A stretch of DNA of 10,580 nt from Gallionella sp. (GTDB lineage: Bacteria > Pseudomonadota > Gammaproteobacteria > Burkholderiales > Gallionellaceae), in NCBI GenBank assembly GCA_030690245.1, contig JAUYGW010000173.1, positions 1-10,580 of the forward strand, in the 5' to 3' direction. The position numbers and the translations under genes are program-made. This document shows positions 6,587 to 10,580 of the stretch, piece after piece. A model generated the notes under the pieces. It did not search any database and had not been told where the DNA came from. It worked only from the letters and a program-made list of their open reading frames with translations. Numbering within the stretch: the first letter of the stretch is position 1; each line of letters begins with the position of its first letter.

Positions 6587-7287
6587 GGCCTGATGTCGAG
6601 TTTGCTCAGTACTTGGGTGAATTGGTCGCCGTTGGCCTCGGTGACGATCATTTTGCACGGCAGGTTGTGGTGCTGCGTGGCCAGCCAGATTTCGGTGCGG
6701 GTTTCGCCCGGCTTGGCCTGGCTGTCGAGATATATGGCCTTGAATTCCCCGGCCGGTACCTTGACCGTCTGATCGCGCGTGATGACGTAGCGGTAGTGAT
6801 CCAGCTTGCTGCCGTTGGTCATCGGAAAATCCAGCGTGTCGGTATTCTGCAACGACAGGAACATGAATTGATACATCACGCTCAGGCGGTCTTGCGTGCC
6901 TGCGGGAAGTGCGACTGCCTTGCGTTGCGCCTGGTGGATCAGGGTGAGCTGCTTGTTGTCCCAATCGAACTCGGCACGGCTGTTCTTGCTCTCGTCGAGT
7001 TCGCGCCGGTGGTCGAGGAGCAACGGTTGCAGGCCTTGTTTGCCGACCAGTCCGCTGCTGTCGATGAGTATCCTCTCCGGCTTGAGCATCGCCAGCAGCC
7101 CGACCGGCGTCCAGACGCTGGACAGCGCGTAGCGATCCTTGTCGCGCGTATAGGCCTCCTTGATTTCGACCCTCAAGCCGCTTTTGTAAACATCATAGGT
7201 GGCTTGCACGCTGCTCGGCGGGGCAGCAAAGGCAGGAACGGCGGCGCACAGCATGAGCCACGCGAGGGCTTGTAAGGGCAATTTCAT
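6583..7287 (-). CDS. Secreted DUF3108 family protein
   Basis: The 234-residue protein has a clear signal peptide (MKLPLQALAWLMLCAAVPAFA, likely cut after AFA at residue 21) and a mature DUF3108 domain, so it is expected in the periplasm. The domain starts with an ATYDVYKSGLRVEIKEAY stretch and ends with KMIVTEANGDQFTQVLSKLDIR, a beta-rich layout also seen in the downstream protein, which suggests the two are paralogues. ATG 7287 lies two bases after the purN stop, and the stop overlaps the next start, so all sit in one transcript. A link with purine synthesis is not evident from the protein; the neighbourhood recurs in betaproteobacteria from what I recall of these genomes. Confidence 0.87.
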   Translation of the reverse strand: MKLPLQALAWLMLCAAVPAFAAPPSSVQATYDVYKSGLRVEIKEAYTRDKDRYALSSVWTPVGLLAMLKPERILIDSSGLVGKQGLQPLLLDHRRELDESKNSRAEFDWDNKQLTLIHQAQRKAVALPAGTQDRLSVMYQFMFLSLQNTDTLDFPMTNGSKLDHYRYVITRDQTVKVPAGEFKAIYLDSQAKPGETRTEIWLATQHHNLPCKMIVTEANGDQFTQVLSKLDIRP

Positions 7288-7289
7288 AA

Positions 7290-7928
7290 CTATTCCAGGC
7301 TGGGTGAAATCAACGCAAAACCGGATTGTTTGTGATGCCGCAGTCTGACACGCCCATCGTCGCGCAGTTCAATCAGATCCGCGCACAGCCAGCGGATGGC
7401 TTGCGGGTAGATGCGATGCTCTTCGTGCAACACCCGCGCCGCCAGCGTCTGCTCGGTGTCGTCGCACAGCACCGGCACGGCGGCCTGGATGATGATCGGG
7501 CCGTGATCGAGGTCGGCGGTGACGAAATGCACCGTGCAGCCGTGGATTCTCACGCCGTCCTGCAAGGCGCGCGCGTGGGTATGGAGGCCGCCGTAGGCGG
7601 GCAATAACGAGGGATGGATGTTCACCAGCCTGCCGCGATAGCGCGTCACAAAGCCTGCGGTGAGGATGCGCATGAAGCCTGCCAGTATCACGAAATCGGG
7701 ATGAAAAGTATCGATAAGCCGGGCAAGCGCGGCATCGAAGCTGTCGCGATCCGCATAGTCGCGGTGCTCGATGACGGCGGTAGGAATGCCGTGCGCCTGC
7801 GCGATCTTCAGCCCACCGGCATCCGCGCGGTTGCTGATCACCGCCGCGATGCGGCAGGGCAGTCCCGCGTCCAGCAGAGCCTGCAGGTTGCTGCCGCGAC
7901 CGGAGATGAGGATGACGATATTTTTCAT
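7290..7928 (-). CDS. purN: Phosphoribosylglycinamide formyltransferase
   Basis: PurN uses 10-formyltetrahydrofolate to formylate GAR in the third step of purine synthesis (cytoplasm). The 212-residue length is that of the E. coli enzyme. Motifs seen are ISGRGSNLQALLD (8-20), SNRADAGGL (32-40), LAGFMRIL (82-89), VNIHPSLLPAYGGLHTH (102-118) with catalytic Asn103 and His105, and HGCTVHFVTADLDHGPII (129-146) with Asp141. The start is ATG 7928. No Shine-Dalgarno sequence is visible before it, and the 68-base gap to purM is filled by an inverted repeat, so translation may rely on coupling or on structure in the mRNA. The stop lies two bases before the DUF3108 start. Confidence 0.96.
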   Translation of the reverse strand: MKNIVILISGRGSNLQALLDAGLPCRIAAVISNRADAGGLKIAQAHGIPTAVIEHRDYADRDSFDAALARLIDTFHPDFVILAGFMRILTAGFVTRYRGRLVNIHPSLLPAYGGLHTHARALQDGVRIHGCTVHFVTADLDHGPIIIQAAVPVLCDDTEQTLAARVLHEEHRIYPQAIRWLCADLIELRDDGRVRLRHHKQSGFALISPSLE

Positions 7929-7941
7929 TTGGATGAATCGG

Positions 7942-8011
7942 GTAAGTGGTGAGTAGTGAGTAGTAAGTGGGCGGTGGTTTTTCTACTCCCTACTTCCTAC
8001 TCACCACTCAC
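7942..8011. repeat. Inverted repeat in the purM-purN junction
   Basis: The arms gtaagtggtgagtag (7942-7956) and ctactcaccactcac (7997-8011) match as inverted copies at 14 of 15 positions. Both are part of longer runs built from 'gtgagtag' variants, extending to about 8014 on the right. In the minus-strand mRNA this would fold into a stem with about 40 bases in the loop. The right arm overlaps the end of purM: the stop (7997-7999) and the last codons VVSGE (8000-8014) lie in it. The element may attenuate or stabilise the message between purM and purN, which is inference. Confidence 0.75.
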
Positions 8012-9043
8012 TACCAACGTTTGCGCCTCGTCGCCCTGGCGCGCGCGGATTGTGCCGATCACGGTGGCGGTTTCTCCGGCGGCGTTGAGCTGCGCCAGCG
8101 CCGCCGCCGCATCGCCCTTGTCCACGATCACCACCATGCCGATGCCGCAATTGAAGGTGCGGTACATTTCCTGCTGCGCGACGTTGCCCATCTCGCGCAG
8201 CCAGTCGAACAGCACGGGTGTGTGCCAGGCTTTGCCGTCCAGTTGCGCGACCATGTTTTCCGGCAATACGCGCGGCACGTTTTCCAGCAGGCCGCCCCCG
8301 GTGATATGCGCCATGCCCTTCACGGTGAGCGATTGCATCAGCGCCAGCAACGGCTTCACGTAAATGCGCGTCGGCGCCATGATGAGATCGGCAAGGGCTG
8401 TGCCATCGAGTTTCTGGCTGAGATCGGCCTCGTGCGTGCTGATGATCTTGCGTATCAGCGAATAGCCGTTGGAATGCGCGCCGTTCGAGGCGAGGCCGAT
8501 CACCGCGTCGCCCGCCTTGATGTCCTTGCCGCTGATGATGTTGGCCTTTTCCACCACGCCGACCGCAAAGCCGGCGAGGTCGTATTCCCCGGCCGGGTAC
8601 ATGCCGGGCATCTCGGCGGTTTCGCCGCCGATCAGCGCGCAACCGGCCTGTTCGCAGCCGAAGGCGATGCCCTTGATGACCTCGGTGGCGGCCTCCACGT
8701 CGAGCTTGCCGCAGGCGAAATAATCGAGGAAGAACAGCGGTTCCGCGCCCTGCACCAGGATATCGTTGACGCTCATGCCGACCAGGTCGATGCCGACCGT
8801 GTCGTGGCGGTTCAGCTCGAAGGCAAGCTTGAGCTTGGTGCCGACGCCGTCGGTGCCGGACACCAGCACCGGCTCGCGGTATTTTTTGGAAATCTCCACC
8901 AGCGCGCCGAAGCCGCCGATGCCGTTGAGCACCTCGGGGCGCATGGTGCGCTTGGCGAACGGTTTGATGTTCTCGACAAGGCGGTCGCCGGCGTCGATAT
9001 CGACACCGGCGTCGCGGTAAGACAGTGAACTGGATGGGCTCAA
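7997..9043 (-). CDS. purM: Phosphoribosylformylglycinamidine cyclo-ligase
   Basis: PurM closes the imidazole ring (FGAM to AIR, ATP-dependent) in purine synthesis, as a cytoplasmic dimer. From TTG 9043 the product has 348 residues, against 345 in E. coli. [18 protein letters not shown] (6-23) matches the family's opening, followed by GGFGAL (43-48), [14 protein letters not shown] (62-75), [20 protein letters not shown] (89-108), [13 protein letters not shown] (137-149), [14 protein letters not shown] (185-198) and [16 protein letters not shown] (246-261). The frame is open back to 9229, but the family's N-terminus begins at about 9043, and no ATG is available nearby. The last five residues (VVSGE) are coded by a repeat element (7942-8014), so the natural C-terminus has probably been replaced or altered without loss of the core domains. 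It is first gene of the operon and divergent from perM. Confidence 0.94.
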   Translation of the reverse strand: MSPSSSLSYRDAGVDIDAGDRLVENIKPFAKRTMRPEVLNGIGGFGALVEISKKYREPVLVSGTDGVGTKLKLAFELNRHDTVGIDLVGMSVNDILVQGAEPLFFLDYFACGKLDVEAATEVIKGIAFGCEQAGCALIGGETAEMPGMYPAGEYDLAGFAVGVVEKANIISGKDIKAGDAVIGLASNGAHSNGYSLIRKIISTHEADLSQKLDGTALADLIMAPTRIYVKPLLALMQSLTVKGMAHITGGGLLENVPRVLPENMVAQLDGKAWHTPVLFDWLREMGNVAQQEMYRTFNCGIGMVVIVDKGDAAAALAQLNAAGETATVIGTIRARQGDEAQTLVVSGE

Positions 9044-9044
9044 G

Positions 9045-9073
9045 TTGAGTTCTCGCTTTCTTAAAGGTAAAGT
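9045..9073 (+). promoter_or_regulatory. Candidate perM promoter
   Basis: TTGAGT (9045-9050) and TAAAGT (9068-9073), separated by 17 bases, each match four of six consensus bases of a sigma-70 promoter. Transcription would start near 9080, about 25 bases before the ATG at 9105 and within the shared purM-perM intergenic space. A weaker minus-strand candidate for purM is TAAAAT at 9094-9099, without a good -35 element. Confidence 0.35.
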
Positions 9074-9104
9074 GCTGCACGATTTTCCGCGAATTTTACC
9101 CGAA

Positions 9105-10178
9105 ATGACCCAGTCACGCTTTGACAAGCCCCGCTTCGCCGCCGTGCAATGGCTGTCCTTCACCGCAGTGGCTACCGTGTTGCTGTATCTGCTCAGCCCG
9201 ATCCTCATGCCGTTCGTTGCGGCGGGCATCCTCGCCTACATCTGCAATCCGCTGGTGCAGCGGCTGCACGCGCGGAAATTGCCGCGCACGCTGGCGGTAG
9301 TGCTGGTGATGGGCGGCTTGCTGCTGCTGTCCGGCTTGCTGCTGCTGATCATGCTGCCGCTGCTGGAAAAGGAAATCAGCCTGTTCGTGATGAGCGTGCC
9401 GGACTGGATCGACGCGGCGCGCACTCATTTGTTGCCGCAGTTACAGCAATGGTTTGGCGTCAGCCTGGCATGGGACAGCCAGGCGCTGAAGAATCTGCTG
9501 CTCAGCCACTGGCAAAGCGCGGGCGGGGTCGCTGGGAAGCTGTTGCCGTGGCTCGGCAGCAGCGGCGGCGCGATCGCCGGCGCGCTGGTCAACCTGCTGC
9601 TGATCCCGGTGGCGATGTTCTACCTGCTGCGCGATTGGGATGCGCTGGTCGCGCGTCTCGACGGGCTGGTCCCGCGCCACTGGCACGGCAAGGTGCGCGA
9701 AATAGCAGGCGAGGTGGATCGCGTGCTGGCGGAATTTCTGCGCGGGCAAATCTCCGTGATGCTGCTGATGAGCGCGTATTACACGGCGGCGCTGTGGCTG
9801 GCCGGGCTGGAGTTCGCGCTGCCCATCGGCATCCTCGCCGGGCTGCTGGTGTTCGTGCCCTATCTGGGCATGATTATCGGCCTGTCGCTCGCGACGCTGG
9901 CGGCGGTGATGCAATTCCCCGGTTTCAGTGGCATATTGCTGGTGTGGGCGGCGTTCGGCCTGGGGCAGTTGCTCGAGGGGATGGTTGTCACCCCGTGGCT
10001 GGTCGGCGACCGTATCGGCCTGCATCCGCTGGCGGTGATCTTCGCGCTGCTCGCCTTTGGGCAAGTGCTCGGCTTCTTCGGCCTGCTGCTGGCGCTGCCG
10101 CTGTCCGCCATCCTGCTGGTCGCGCTGCGTCACGGCAAGGCGTGGTACCTAACCAGCAGCATGTATCAAAAACCATGA
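9105..10178 (+). CDS. perM: AI-2E transporter family permease (PerM)
   Basis: The 357-residue integral inner-membrane protein belongs to the AI-2E exporter/PerM (UPF0118) family; the substrate of this member is unknown. About eight hydrophobic segments are visible, including [20 protein letters not shown] near the N-terminus, a Leu-rich segment after [13 protein letters not shown], and the C-terminal [20 protein letters not shown]. The block [20 protein letters not shown] is typical of the family. I chose ATG 9105 as it gives the usual short cytoplasmic N-terminus and fits the promoter above; GTG 9072, with an AAAGG before it, is an alternative that would add 11 residues. The stop overlaps the hda ATG (10175-10178). 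The purM / perM-hda arrangement matches that of E. coli and many Proteobacteria. Confidence 0.9.
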   Translation: MTQSRFDKPRFAAVQWLSFTAVATVLLYLLSPILMPFVAAGILAYICNPLVQRLHARKLPRTLAVVLVMGGLLLLSGLLLLIMLPLLEKEISLFVMSVPDWIDAARTHLLPQLQQWFGVSLAWDSQALKNLLLSHWQSAGGVAGKLLPWLGSSGGAIAGALVNLLLIPVAMFYLLRDWDALVARLDGLVPRHWHGKVREIAGEVDRVLAEFLRGQISVMLLMSAYYTAALWLAGLEFALPIGILAGLLVFVPYLGMIIGLSLATLAAVMQFPGFSGILLVWAAFGLGQLLEGMVVTPWLVGDRIGLHPLAVIFALLAFGQVLGFFGLLLALPLSAILLVALRHGKAWYLTSSMYQKP

Positions 10179-10580
10179 GCCAGTTGCTGCTCGACATCGC
10201 CCCCGAATGGCAACCGGCCCTCGACAATTTTGTCGCGGGGCATAATCTCGAATTGCTTTCGGCGCTGCGCCACGCGCTGGCGGGCGGCAGCGAGCGGTGT
10301 TTCTATCTGTGGGGCGAAGCCGGCAGCGGCAGGAGCCATCTGCTGCAAGCCTGCGTGCGCGCCGCATTGGATGCGCGGCGCAGCGCGGCCTATGCGCAGG
10401 GCAGCGTGCCGCAGTTTGCCGAGATGGTGGCGGTGGACGATGTCGAGCGCCTCGACAAGACCGCGCAAATCGAGCTGTTCAATCTCTACAACCGGGTGCG
10501 CGACAGTGGCGGCATGTTGCTGGTCAGCGGCACGCAAGCGCCGCTGCATCTCCGACTTCGCGACGATCTGCGCACCCGCC
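10175..10580 (+). CDS. hda: Hda, DnaA regulatory inactivator (partial, runs off the right edge)
   Basis: Hda is the AAA+ protein that, bound to the DNA sliding clamp, triggers ATP hydrolysis by DnaA and so limits re-initiation of replication. Only the first 135 codons are in the window. The N-terminus ([10 protein letters not shown]) carries a QLxL clamp-binding motif. Further on are the Walker A loop GEAGSGRSHL (47-56; Hda proteins commonly have Arg where DnaA has Lys), the Walker B region VAVDDVERLD (85-94) and a sensor 1-like GGMLLVSGT (112-120). Its ATG overlaps the perM stop (ATGA), so the two are probably cotranslated. The frame is open to the window's end. Confidence 0.9.
   Translation, partial: MSQLLLDIAPEWQPALDNFVAGHNLELLSALRHALAGGSERCFYLWGEAGSGRSHLLQACVRAALDARRSAAYAQGSVPQFAEMVAVDDVERLDKTAQIELFNLYNRVRDSGGMLLVSGTQAPLHLRLRDDLRTR

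Noticed and set aside
6587..6964. N-terminal extension of the TonB-like DUF3108 frame
   Set aside because: It lies over the upstream DUF3108 gene, has low-complexity composition and would bury the membrane anchor; the GTGA overlap gives a better start.
9044..9229. N-terminal extension of purM up to 9229
   Set aside because: It goes beyond the conserved family N-terminus and lies opposite the perM coding start.

Overview
The window carries chromosomal housekeeping genes of a betaproteobacterium. The gene orders aat-bpt-pyrD and purM-purN-DUF3108-DUF3108, with perM-hda divergent from purM, together with the moderately high GC content, point to a Nitrosomonadales/Gallionellaceae-like lineage. 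That placement is inferred from gene order and protein similarity recalled from memory; no search was run.

Layout. From 2687 leftwards on the minus strand lie aat (TTG start), bpt (ATGA overlap with aat) and a C-terminally truncated pyrD. Aat and Bpt are the two leucyl-transferases that create N-degrons for ClpS/ClpAP. Diverging from aat on the plus strand is a 521-residue protein with a C-terminal PilZ-type domain (2775-4340). A REP-like palindrome and a small unlisted membrane-protein ORF (minus, 4489-4623) follow, then a minus-strand carboxylesterase (4659-5327). A repeat-rich gap (5328-5590) separates this from a tight minus-strand operon: purM, purN, a secreted DUF3108 protein, and a TonB-like anchored DUF3108 protein. 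From about 9045 the plus strand carries perM (AI-2E transporter family) and, overlapping it by ATGA, the start of hda, which runs off the right edge.

I see no defence system, phage, CRISPR array or other novel multi-gene system. What stands out is repeat-driven remodelling of housekeeping genes. (1) pyrD is cut at residue 241 and fused in frame to the last codons of bpt; a 147-bp direct repeat (1-147 and 991-1137, 4 mismatches) covers the fusion, which is best explained by a tandem duplication through an 11-bp microhomology. It predicts an intact pyrD just left of the window. (2) aat carries an in-frame insertion of about 126 bp bounded by 13-bp inverted repeats, adding about 42 residues in a probable surface loop. 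(3) The last codons and stop of purM lie inside an inverted-repeat element that fills the purM-purN gap. Further dispersed repeats sit between bpt and pyrD, after the PilZ gene, and upstream of the carboxylesterase.
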